Below, one piece after another: positions 1 through 5,899 of a stretch of DNA of 8,699 nt (the stretch's first letter is position 1; every line of letters starts with the position of its first letter). A program made the position numbers and the translations under genes. Below the pieces are notes generated by a model. The model saw nothing but the letters and a program-made list of their open reading frames with translations. It did not search any database and was not told where the DNA came from. Source of the DNA: Firmicutes bacterium CAG:124 (lineage in GTDB: Bacteria > Bacillota > Clostridia > Oscillospirales > Oscillospiraceae); assembly GCA_000432135.1 (NCBI GenBank), contig HF990562.1:1-8699 (forward strand). Direction: 5' to 3'.

Positions 1-141
1 ATATCGATTTACCGCAGCTTCGTCATAAACATAGGGCTGAAACAGGTGCATATCCATATAGATAGACGCATCATTCGCCCAATGCTTGTACAGTTCGTGA
101 CATAGTTTTCGCGTCATCGCCTTTAACTGAATCGTTGGCAT
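1..141 (-). CDS. GNAT-family N-acetyltransferase, N-terminal fragment (3' end outside window)
   Basis: This reading frame starts at ATG 141 and stays open for 47 codons to the window edge. The visible residues include LKAMTRKLCHELYKHW near the start and then YMDMHLFQPYVYDEAAVNRY. I recognise these as the N-terminal strand and first helices of a GNAT acetyltransferase type common in clostridia, where a segment like 'DPAIYMDMSLFQPYVYDE' precedes the acetyl-CoA fold. Such enzymes move an acetyl group from acetyl-CoA to an amine; the substrate cannot be told here. The acetyl-CoA-binding R/Q-x-x-G-x-G/A motif would lie outside the window. Ribosome binding looks modest, with a GGTAAGG stretch upstream of the ATG. 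The gene lies 77 bp beyond the hairpin that follows the upstream zipper protein, so it is probably a separate transcript. Family assignment rests on pattern memory of a short fragment. Confidence 0.72.
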   Translation of the reverse strand, partial: MPTIQLKAMTRKLCHELYKHWANDASIYMDMHLFQPYVYDEAAVNRY

Positions 142-218
142 GTTAGACCTTACCTACCTTATCATTCCGACTTATCGCTTTGTTTAATTCGATCATGTGG
201 CTTTAATATATGCAATAA

Positions 219-248
219 CATTCCCGGCAGACATTACTGCCGGGAATG
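219..248 (-). terminator. Hairpin, probable weak intrinsic terminator after the small membrane-protein gene
   Basis: A perfect 12-bp inverted repeat (CATTCCCGGCAG / CTGCCGGGAATG) surrounds a 6-nt loop. It begins 46 bp after the stop codon of the gene ending at 295. In the minus-strand direction the stem is followed by TTATTGC, a poor T tract, so termination may be partial or Rho-assisted. Its position between two same-strand genes, and before the next start at 141, supports a terminator role. Confidence 0.55.
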
Positions 249-294
249 AAACTGTCTTATGACTACCCGCCTTTGCTGCGCGGGCCGCATTTTG

Positions 295-675
295 TTATGT
301 GTCAGATCCCGATGCCTGCGGCTGCGCCTCTGCTGCCGCTTCCGGCTGGCGGGGCTTGATCTCAGCCAGCGCCTGACGGAGCGCTTCGTTTTCTGTGCGG
401 AGTTCTTCCAACTCTGCGCGCAGCGGGGCGAGCTGCTTTTTGACCTTGCGGTCGGCAATGGCCTGATGCACCTTGTAATGGCTGTACACATTCAGCGCTG
501 TGAGCGCGACGAACGCGCCGCCCGCGATCAGACCGATCTTTTTCATGTCTGACTTCCGGAGCACGTGATGCGATTTGTTCTTTCCGCCGCGCGTGATCTC
601 CACGACAGCGGGATCATGCTCGGCAAGCTTCCGCGCAGCCAGCGCCGCGCAGCACTGTTTGACCTTGCAGTTCAT
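295..675 (-). CDS. Small single-pass membrane protein with leucine-zipper-like coiled coil, unknown function
   Basis: This is a 126-aa protein that I do not recognise as a named family. Residues 1-43 are basic, with Cys3, Cys8 and Cys9 and an RGGKNKSHHVLRK stretch. Residues 47-67 form one hydrophobic membrane segment. Residues about 75-107 form a coiled coil with strict 3-4 spacing: L82, L85, L89, L92, N96, L99, L103, I106, with Asn at one 'a' position as in dimeric leucine zippers. The tail (108-126) is Pro/Ala/Gln-rich and probably disordered. I chose ATG 675 because AGGAGG (683-688) lies 7 nt upstream; an in-frame ATG at 696 has no such site. A second possible start, M44 at 546, has only GGAAG before it and would give MKK plus the membrane segment. 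The layout recalls FtsL/FtsB/DivIC-like proteins, but that is architectural analogy only. It has its own promoter at 720-748. Confidence 0.82.
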   Translation of the reverse strand: MNCKVKQCCAALAARKLAEHDPAVVEITRGGKNKSHHVLRKSDMKKIGLIAGGAFVALTALNVYSHYKVHQAIADRKVKKQLAPLRAELEELRTENEALRQALAEIKPRQPEAAAEAQPQASGSDT

Positions 676-719
676 ATTCTGACCTCCTGTTTGCAAAAAT
701 CATCCATGTCTTTGCCTGT

Positions 720-748
720 ATTATATCCAATTCAGCAGACTTTTGCAA
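720..748 (-). promoter_or_regulatory. Sigma-70/SigA-type promoter for the small membrane-protein gene
   Basis: On the minus strand there is TTGCAA (748-743), a 17-bp spacer, then a perfect TATAAT (725-720). Transcription would begin near 713, giving a leader of roughly 38 nt with AGGAGG just before ATG 675. The -35 box lies 28 bp beyond the stop codon of the TRAP permease gene. The small gene can therefore be expressed independently, although I see no hairpin terminator between the two, so read-through is also possible. Confidence 0.8.
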
Positions 749-776
749 GGGGCAGATGGGCCTGTTTGTCCAAAGC

Positions 777-2822
777 CTACGCAGTCTCACGCGCAGCCTT
801 TTTGTTCTGCACGATCTGCAGCGCGATGATCCCCGCGACGATCACAAGGCCGATCAGATCCGAGACGGTGCCCGGGATCAGCAGCGTCAGTCCGCCGATC
901 ACCGCAAGCACGCGCAGCGGCCAGTGCATCGTCCGGAGGATATAGCCCTCCAGACCGGCGGCGACGGCGAAAATGCCGAGAAGCGCCGTAATAACGATCT
1001 GAATGACCTGAAACACGCTTGTGACGTTCTCGAACAGCATCTGCGGGTTATACGCGAAGATGAACGGGACGATAAAGGCCGCGATGGCGAGCTTGGTCGC
1101 ATTGATGCCGGTCTTCATGGGGTTCGATTTCGCGATGGCGGAGCCTGCGTAGGCCGCCAGCGCGACCGGCGGCGTGATATCCGCGACGATGCCGAAGTAG
1201 AACACGAAGAAATGCGCGGCAACGAGCGGGTAGCCCATCTTGATAAGGATCGGCGCGCACGTGGAGGCCATGATGCAGTAGTTCGCGGTCGTGGGAACGC
1301 CCATGCCGAGGATGATGCAGCAGATCATGGTCAGAATCAGGCCGATAAACGTTGCATTGCCAGCCAGCTGCACAACGGCGTTGATGAGAATGGAGGCAAG
1401 GCCGGTGACGGTGATGCAGCCCGCGATGATACCGGCCATCGCACAGGCGACCGCGACGGTAATGGCGCCCTTCGCGCCTGCTTCCAGAGAATCAAAGACG
1501 GAGTTCGCGGAATCGCCGGCTGCGCCGAGCGCGGCCTTGCCGACGGTGCGGAACGTGCGCGTCTGCGTGCTCTGCAGGCGGAGCATAAAGAAGTTGACAA
1601 GGCCGACTGCAATGGCCGCGAGAATGGAATACGCGGCGGAGTGCGACATGGTCTTCGTGCCGGAGGACACGAGCCAGACCAGCAGGATCAGCGGCAGGAT
1701 CAGATAGCAATCGCGAGCCAGAAGCCGCCACTTGGGCAGCTGATCTCTCGGAATGCCGTTCAGGCCGAGCTTTTTCGCCTCCAGATGCACGGAGATGAAA
1801 ATGCCGGTGAAATACAAGATCGCGGGCAGGATGGCCTTGACTGCGACCTGCGCATACGGAATGCCGATGTACTCCGCCATCAGGAATGCTGCTGCGCCCA
1901 TGATCGGCGGCATGATCTGGCCGCCGGGCGAAGCAGCCGCCTCGACTGCGCCAGCGAACTCCGGCTTGTAGCCCGTCTTTTTCATCATCGGAATGGTAAA
2001 TGAGCCGGTCGTGACCGTATTGCCGACCGAGGAGCCGGATACCATGCCGCACAGCGCGGAGGAAATGACCGCGACCTTCGCCGGGCCGCCGGAAGACCAG
2101 CCCGCGAGCCGGTTTGCGAACGAAATAAAGAAATTCGCAATGCCGGTGCGCTCCAGAAACGCGCCGAAGATGATGAACAGCACAATGTAGGTATAGCACA
2201 CGCTGACCGGCGTGCCGATCACGCCGCTGGTCGTGTAGAACAGCTTGTAGATGATGTTTTGCAGGGCCTTATAAAAGCTTGCGCCATAGCTGAGCTGATT
2301 ATAGAACGCGTAGACGACCAGAAGCCCGGCGACCACAAGGATCGGCAGACCCACGCAGCGGCGGCAAAGCTCAACCAGAACCAGAATGCCGATGCAGCCG
2401 ATGACCACATGAATGGGCTGGATGCGGGTGGCAAGCCGGATCATCGTCATGGCGTTGCGTGCAAAGTAGAAAAAGCAGGCCGCGCCGACGAGCATCAGGA
2501 GAATGTCGTACCACGGCAGATAGTTGGGCCGCACGTGATGCTTGCTGGCCGGGAAGTTCAGAAAGCCCGCAAGGATGATAAAGCCCATGAACAGCGGCAG
2601 CCGGATCTCCGGCATGGCCGTGGAAAACAGCGTCATGCAGATGCAGTACACGGCGAAGCACGCCATAAAGACCTTAATGACAATGGCGCGCCAGCCGGAC
2701 CAGATGCGGGTGTTGGATTCGCGGTCATATTTGCGCATGACCTCATCAACGTCGGCGGCGATATTCTGCTCTGTACCGGCGTTTGCGGTCGCGGGGGTGG
2801 TCTTGTCAGGATTCTTGGACAA
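777..2822 (-). CDS. TAXI-type TRAP transporter fused permease (4TM + 12TM)
   Basis: This 681-aa integral membrane protein is the permease of a tripartite ATP-independent periplasmic (TRAP) transporter of the TAXI class, using ion-gradient-driven uptake. After a polar N-terminus (1-43) come about four membrane segments (roughly 46-67, 75-90, 105-121, 137-173) equivalent to the small DctQ-like subunit. A DctM-like unit follows. Conserved stretches include GMVSGSSVGNTVTTGSFTIP (259-278), ASPGGQIMPPIMGAAAF (297-313), ILGMGVPTTANY (504-515) and FGIVADITPPVALAAYAG (543-560). The C-terminal region (about 603-672) adds further hydrophobic segments, as in other fused TAXI permeases. I chose TTG 2822 because AAGGAG (2832-2837) sits 9 nt before it. 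The earlier in-frame TTG at 2855 lies inside a strong hairpin and lacks a ribosome site; the first in-frame ATG is 29 codons in. It pairs with the receptor gene just upstream. The substrate is unknown. Confidence 0.93.
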   Translation of the reverse strand: MSKNPDKTTPATANAGTEQNIAADVDEVMRKYDRESNTRIWSGWRAIVIKVFMACFAVYCICMTLFSTAMPEIRLPLFMGFIILAGFLNFPASKHHVRPNYLPWYDILLMLVGAACFFYFARNAMTMIRLATRIQPIHVVIGCIGILVLVELCRRCVGLPILVVAGLLVVYAFYNQLSYGASFYKALQNIIYKLFYTTSGVIGTPVSVCYTYIVLFIIFGAFLERTGIANFFISFANRLAGWSSGGPAKVAVISSALCGMVSGSSVGNTVTTGSFTIPMMKKTGYKPEFAGAVEAAASPGGQIMPPIMGAAAFLMAEYIGIPYAQVAVKAILPAILYFTGIFISVHLEAKKLGLNGIPRDQLPKWRLLARDCYLILPLILLVWLVSSGTKTMSHSAAYSILAAIAVGLVNFFMLRLQSTQTRTFRTVGKAALGAAGDSANSVFDSLEAGAKGAITVAVACAMAGIIAGCITVTGLASILINAVVQLAGNATFIGLILTMICCIILGMGVPTTANYCIMASTCAPILIKMGYPLVAAHFFVFYFGIVADITPPVALAAYAGSAIAKSNPMKTGINATKLAIAAFIVPFIFAYNPQMLFENVTSVFQVIQIVITALLGIFAVAAGLEGYILRTMHWPLRVLAVIGGLTLLIPGTVSDLIGLVIVAGIIALQIVQNKKAARETA

Positions 2823-2831
2823 GATGCATCT

Positions 2832-2837
2832 CTCCTT
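2832..2837 (-). promoter_or_regulatory. Ribosome binding site that decides the TTG start of the TRAP permease
   Basis: AAGGAG on the minus strand lies 9 nt before TTG 2822 and only 2 nt before an out-of-frame ATG at 2829. That ATG would encode a 7-residue peptide stopping at 2806. The spacing favours TTG 2822 as the permease start. Confidence 0.65.
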
Positions 2838-2852
2838 CTTCTTTTTGTACGA

Positions 2853-2883
2853 CAACTACGGCAGGGAAGCCCTGCCGTAGTTG
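2853..2883 (-). promoter_or_regulatory. Intercistronic 14-bp hairpin between TRAP receptor and permease genes
   Basis: A perfect inverted repeat has arms 2853-2866 and 2870-2883 (CAACTACGGCAGGG / CCCTGCCGTAGTTG) and a 3-nt loop. It lies 27 bp after the receptor stop and 30 bp before the permease TTG. On the minus strand it is followed by TCGTACAAAAAG, not a T tract, so it is not a classic terminator. Such hairpins after binding-protein genes in transporter operons usually protect the upstream mRNA or attenuate downstream expression, giving receptor in excess over permease. That role is inferred here. Confidence 0.7.
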
Positions 2884-2910
2884 CTGCTATGCGTAAAGTA
2901 CGCGTTAAGC

Positions 2911-3954
2911 TTACTTGGTGGGAACGTCAAAGCCCTTTTCCGCGAAATACTTGGCCGCGCCCGGATGATAGGGGACGGAGGTAACGGAAGCGCCGAACTC
3001 GGTGCTGACCTCCGCGTACTTGGCGTGGGTGTCGGTGAGACTGGCGGCGTTGTCGAAGATATCAGCGACCAGCTTGTAGATGGCGTCCTCGGAAACATCG
3101 TCGCGGGCGAGAACGACTGCGCTGACGGCGACGGTGATGGTGTCAGAATCAAGACCGTAAACATCCTTGCTGATGGTGACCTTGGTGTAGTACGGGGAAG
3201 AGGCAAGCAGCTTGTCGACGTGCTCATCATCGAGCGAGACAAGATAGACGTCCTTGGTCGTCGCAAGGTCAGTGACTGCCGTTGTCGGAGCACCCGCAAC
3301 GATGAAGGCCGCGTCGATCTGGCCGTTTTTCAGGGAATCCGCGCTGTCGCCGAAGGACTGGTACGTCGGGTTGATATCCTGCTCCGTCAGGCCGTATGCG
3401 CCGAGCACATCCATGGCGTTGAAATACACGCCGGAACCGGCCGCGCCGATGGAGACGTTTTTGCCCTTGAGATCGTCAACAGACTTGATCTCAGGATCAG
3501 TCGTGACGATCTGCACCTGCTCGGTGTAGAGCGCGGCGACCGTGGAGAAGCAGCTGACAGCGCCGGTGTCGGCAAACAGGTTCGTGCCGTCGTAGGCGTA
3601 GGCCATCACGTCGGACTGGCAGAAGGCCAGCTCCGCGTTGCCGTCTTCCAGCTCAAAAATATTCGACTGGGAGCCGTTGCCGACCAGGCCGACAATGTCA
3701 ACGCCCGCGTTGTTCGTCGCGTGCTGGGCAATGACGGAGCCGAAGGCGTAGTACGTGCCGGATTCGCCGCCGGTGACGAAGCGCAGCTTGGCACCGGAGG
3801 ATGCTGCAGGTGTTTCAGCGTTGGAAGCAGGTGTATCGGATGCGTCAGAAGCCGTATCGGACGTCGTCTGCGTGGGAGCCGCGGGAGAAGCGGCACACGC
3901 GGCCATGCCCAGAACGAGGACAGCCGCGAGAAGCAATGCAAGAATCTTTTTCAT
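2911..3954 (-). CDS. TAXI-family TRAP transporter solute-binding lipoprotein
   Basis: This is a 347-aa extracytoplasmic solute receptor. Residues 1-19 form a lipoprotein signal peptide (MKK, hydrophobic core, GMAAC) with Cys20 as the predicted lipidated residue, anchoring the protein to the outer face of the membrane. A Ser/Thr/Ala/Pro-rich linker (21-54) follows. The TAXI domain starts at residue 57 (LRFVTGGESGTYYAFGSVIA) and shows the family features GTYY, GNGSQSNIFEL, the region around 108-122, the VSIGAAGSGVYFNA segment (167-180) and a C-terminal HPGAAKYFAEKG (330-341). It captures a ligand, in known cases glutamate or other carboxylates, and delivers it to the fused permease encoded downstream. 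The ligand cannot be read from sequence. The start at 3954 follows GGAGG at a suitable distance. Two promoters are proposed upstream at 3989-4017 and 4090-4119. Confidence 0.94.
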   Translation of the reverse strand: MKKILALLLAAVLVLGMAACAASPAAPTQTTSDTASDASDTPASNAETPAASSGAKLRFVTGGESGTYYAFGSVIAQHATNNAGVDIVGLVGNGSQSNIFELEDGNAELAFCQSDVMAYAYDGTNLFADTGAVSCFSTVAALYTEQVQIVTTDPEIKSVDDLKGKNVSIGAAGSGVYFNAMDVLGAYGLTEQDINPTYQSFGDSADSLKNGQIDAAFIVAGAPTTAVTDLATTKDVYLVSLDDEHVDKLLASSPYYTKVTISKDVYGLDSDTITVAVSAVVLARDDVSEDAIYKLVADIFDNAASLTDTHAKYAEVSTEFGASVTSVPYHPGAAKYFAEKGFDVPTK

Positions 3955-3988
3955 ATCTATTCCCTCCTGAATTGATTTGCTGTGTGAA

Positions 3989-4017
3989 AGTATAATACAT
4001 CAAAGTGCATTTTTCAA
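3989..4017 (-). promoter_or_regulatory. Proximal sigma-70/SigA-type promoter of the TRAP transporter operon
   Basis: On the minus strand TTGAAA (4017-4012), a 17-bp spacer and TATACT (3994-3989) make a near-consensus promoter. The transcript would start near 3982, with a leader of about 28 nt carrying AGGAGG before ATG 3954. The -35 box lies at the centre of a dyad (4001-4028) and inside one copy of a repeated TTTCAAGA motif, which suggests control at this site. Confidence 0.78.
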
Positions 4018-4028
4018 GATGCAATTTG
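4001..4028. promoter_or_regulatory. Candidate operator: dyad centred on the proximal -35 box of the TRAP operon
   Basis: The arms CAAAGTGCAT (4001-4010) and ATGCAATTTG (4019-4028) are inverted repeats matching at 9 of 10 positions, separated by 8 bp that contain most of the -35 box. Placement over the -35 would let a bound dimeric regulator block or reposition RNA polymerase. No regulator gene is in the window and the site matches no operator I can name. Confidence 0.42.
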
Positions 4029-4070
4029 TCATTTCAAGAAAAATTTTTTTCAAGAAATTCGTATTTTCAA
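4012..4070. repeat. TTTCAAGA repeats upstream of the TRAP operon
   Basis: TTTCAAGA occurs at 4012-4019, and the longer TTTCAAGAAA occurs perfectly at 4032-4041 and 4048-4057. A shorter TTTCAA is at 4065-4070, and a related AATCAAGAAA lies further out at 4114-4123. Start-to-start distances are 20, 16 and 17 bp. The DNA between is A/T-tract rich. They may be regulator sites, curved DNA, or AT-rich coincidence. Confidence 0.4.
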
Positions 4071-4089
4071 CGGAAATCCTTCAAAAATT

Positions 4090-4119
4090 AGTATAAACCT
4101 GAAATATATGAACAATCAA
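4090..4119 (-). promoter_or_regulatory. Possible distal promoter of the TRAP transporter operon
   Basis: On the minus strand TTGATT (4119-4114), an 18-bp spacer and TATACT (4095-4090) resemble a second promoter. A transcript from here would have a leader of about 130 nt running through the TTTCAAGA repeats and the proximal promoter. It is weaker than the proximal one in spacing and -35 match. A small dyad, AATCAA / TTGATT (4114-4119 and 4127-4132), overlaps its -35 box. Confidence 0.42.
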
Positions 4120-4181
4120 GAAAGATTTGATTCATTTTGATGAAAGACAGCAAACTGGATTCCTGCATATTAAGGCGAAAA

Positions 4182-4209
4182 ATCAGGCAGCCCACACGGG
4201 CTGCCTGAT
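4182..4209 (-). terminator. Intrinsic terminator of the shikimate operon
   Basis: A perfect 12-bp stem (ATCAGGCAGCCC / GGGCTGCCTGAT) has a 4-nt loop and starts 14 bp after the aroQ stop codon. On the minus strand the stem runs into a short T tract (TTTTT including its last paired base), then CGCC. It separates the aro operon from the TRAP promoters downstream. On the plus strand no T tract follows, so it is directional. Confidence 0.82.
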
Positions 4210-4223
4210 GCATGATAAATGAT

Positions 4224-4667
4224 CTAATCTGAATTTTTATTCAGATATTCTTTCAAAAACAGAATGGCCTGCCGGTAGCCCTCGAAGCCGAGTCCCATGT
4301 AGGTCTTCACGCAGGCCAGGCGGGCATAGGAGATCTGCCGGAACTTCTCGCGCTTCGTCACGTCGGACAGATGCACCTCGACCGCCGGAAGCGCGACAGC
4401 CTTCAGCGCGTCCAGAAGCGCAACGCTCGTGTGCGTATAGGCCGCCGGGTTGATGACAATGCCGTCAAACACGCCGTAGGCCGCCTGAATTTCATCGACC
4501 AGCGCGCCCTCGTGGTTGGACTGGAAGACCTCGCAGGAGATATCCGCTTCGCGGCACGTATCCTCGCAGAAGCGCACCAGCGCGGCGTAATTCTGCCGCC
4601 CGTAAATATCCGGCTCCCGCAGGCCGAGCAGGTTGAGATTCGGCCCGTTCAATATCAGCAGCTTCAT
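4224..4667 (-). CDS. aroQ: Type II 3-dehydroquinate dehydratase
   Basis: This 147-aa enzyme is the usual length for type II dehydroquinases, which dehydrate 3-dehydroquinate to 3-dehydroshikimate (step 3 of the shikimate pathway) and form dodecamers in the cytoplasm. It opens with LILNGPNLNLLGLREPDIYG, giving the catalytic Tyr22 and Arg17 in the lid loop. FQSNHEG (48-54), INPAAYTHTSVALLDAL (72-88, with Asn73) and EVHLSD (97-102, with His99 as general acid) follow, then KREKFRQISY with Arg106. The usual HLSN reads HLSD here. The start ATG 4667 overlaps the aroEK stop as ATGA and follows GGAGGT at 7 nt, so translation is coupled. It is the last gene of the operon; the terminator lies just downstream. 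The C-terminus is a short KEYLNKNSD tail. Confidence 0.97.
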   Translation of the reverse strand: MKLLILNGPNLNLLGLREPDIYGRQNYAALVRFCEDTCREADISCEVFQSNHEGALVDEIQAAYGVFDGIVINPAAYTHTSVALLDALKAVALPAVEVHLSDVTKREKFRQISYARLACVKTYMGLGFEGYRQAILFLKEYLNKNSD

Positions 4668-5899
4668 CCAAGCACCTCCAAAATCTGCCGCACAGCATCC
4701 TCTACTGTGCGGTCGTTGTCGATCATAGCGTCCGCAAATTTTTCATACAGCGGCTTTCTGCGCCGGTAAAGCTCCTCCGCGCCGAGTGCCTGCGAGACGG
4801 GCCGCCCGCTGATGGGAAGGCGGCTCAAATCGCGCGTCAGGCAGAAGATCGTCCCGTTCTGGTGCAGCAGCGGGTAATTTTCCGGCCTTGTCACGCAGCC
4901 GCCGCCCGTAGCGATGACCAGCCCGGAGCGCTTGCCCAGCTCCGCCAGCACCGCCGTCTCCCGCTGCCGGAAGCCATCCTCACCCTCAAGCCGAAAAATC
5001 TCCGGGATATTCATCCCGGCCTTCTGCTCGAGTACGGTGTCCGCGTCCAGGAACGTGCGGCCCAGCTGCGCGGCCAGCCGCGTGCCGATCGTCGTCTTGC
5101 CGCTGCCCGGCATACCGATGAGAACCACGTTCTGCATCTGCGCGGCCAGCGATTTTGCGATCGCGGCAATGCGTTCGTCTGCGATCGGTGCGCCGAGGAA
5201 CGCCTCGCAGCTTTTCTTTGCCTGCGCGGTAAGCATCAGAAGCCCGTTTGCCCGCTTGAGGCCGAGCTGCTCCGCCTGAAGCAGAAATTCCGTGCGCGCC
5301 GGATTGTAGACCATGTCCAGCGCGGCCTCCAGCGCCGGGAACCGGATTAACGCAGACGGCGAGACACCGGTGTTCGGATACATACCGAGCGGCGTTGCGT
5401 TTACGGCGATTTCCGCGTCCGTGTGCCGGCCGAGATTTTCGTAATTGTCTTCCCCGTGCCGCGAGATGACAACGACCTCCCGCGCGCCCATCTGCCGCAG
5501 GACATACTGCGCCGTTGCCGACGCGCCGCCGCTGCCGAAAACGAGCGCCTTTTTGCCGCGTACCTCCGCGCCGCTGGACTGTACCAGCATGGAAAAGCCG
5601 TAAGCGTCCGTGTTGCCGCCCCAGAGCGTCCCGTCAGGCCTTCGGACGATGGTGTTGACCGCACCGATGGCGCGGGCCGTGTCAGACAGCTCCGCGCAGT
5701 AGGGGATGACCGTTTTTTTATAAGGGATCGTCACATTCAGACCGTCAAATTCCCCGGAGCGCAGAAAGCCCTCCAGCTCCTCCGGCTCCTTTTCATATAA
5801 AAGATAGGAATAGCCCGCAAGCTGTGCGTGGATGGCGGGGGAATAGCTGTGGCTGAGCGTCCGGCCCAGCAGTCCGCAGCGCAGTGTTTCAGAATGCAT
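4664..5899 (-). CDS. Bifunctional shikimate dehydrogenase - shikimate kinase (AroE-AroK fusion)
   Basis: This 411-aa protein joins two enzymes. Residues 1-254 are AroE: the shikimate site has SHSYSP (16-21), NVTIPYKK with catalytic Lys61, and NTDAYGF with Asp98; the NADP(H) loop is GSGGAS (122-127); NATPLGM (167-173) and GLLMLTAQA (219-227) close the domain. It reduces 3-dehydroshikimate to shikimate. Residues 255-411 are AroK, which phosphorylates shikimate with ATP: Walker A GMPGSGKT (262-269), DAD (285-287), FRQRE (310-314), GGG (332-334), GRP (365-367) and the lid/adenine region RRRKPLYEKFAD (379-390). The domains meet at MQNVVLIG, where a free AroK would begin; no ribosome site precedes that Met (5137), so the two are translated as one chain. 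I chose ATG 5899, 7 nt after AAGGAG, rather than TTG 5905. The gene overlaps aroC by 11 nt. Confidence 0.96.
   Translation of the reverse strand: MHSETLRCGLLGRTLSHSYSPAIHAQLAGYSYLLYEKEPEELEGFLRSGEFDGLNVTIPYKKTVIPYCAELSDTARAIGAVNTIVRRPDGTLWGGNTDAYGFSMLVQSSGAEVRGKKALVFGSGGASATAQYVLRQMGAREVVVISRHGEDNYENLGRHTDAEIAVNATPLGMYPNTGVSPSALIRFPALEAALDMVYNPARTEFLLQAEQLGLKRANGLLMLTAQAKKSCEAFLGAPIADERIAAIAKSLAAQMQNVVLIGMPGSGKTTIGTRLAAQLGRTFLDADTVLEQKAGMNIPEIFRLEGEDGFRQRETAVLAELGKRSGLVIATGGGCVTRPENYPLLHQNGTIFCLTRDLSRLPISGRPVSQALGAEELYRRRKPLYEKFADAMIDNDRTVEDAVRQILEVLG

Noticed and set aside
187..215. Possible promoter before the acetyltransferase fragment (TTGCAT, 17 bp, TCGAAT on the minus strand)
   Set aside because: It matches consensus at only 3 of 6 and 4 of 6 positions in AT-rich DNA, which is too weak to list as a feature.
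749..776. Terminator after the TRAP permease gene
   Set aside because: No stem of useful length and no T tract are visible between the stop at 777 and the next promoter.
756..2003. Long plus-strand open frame of 415 codons across the permease region
   Set aside because: It is antisense to the TRAP permease, has a highly charged Arg/Asp/Gly-rich composition typical of GC-rich antisense frames, and shows no family motif. The minus-strand frame has clear TRAP motifs.
2881..3975. Plus-strand open frame of 364 codons opposite the TAXI receptor
   Set aside because: It mirrors the receptor gene on the other strand and has no recognisable domain. The receptor has a signal peptide, lipobox and TAXI motifs.
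4021..4181. Riboswitch or small RNA in the intergenic region before the TRAP operon
   Set aside because: The region is AT-rich with short direct repeats and small dyads but no conserved riboswitch motif or long structured leader that I can identify.
5135..5137. Separate aroK start at the internal Met of the aroEK gene
   Set aside because: No Shine-Dalgarno-like sequence precedes this ATG and the frame is continuous with aroE without a stop, so a fusion protein is the simpler reading.
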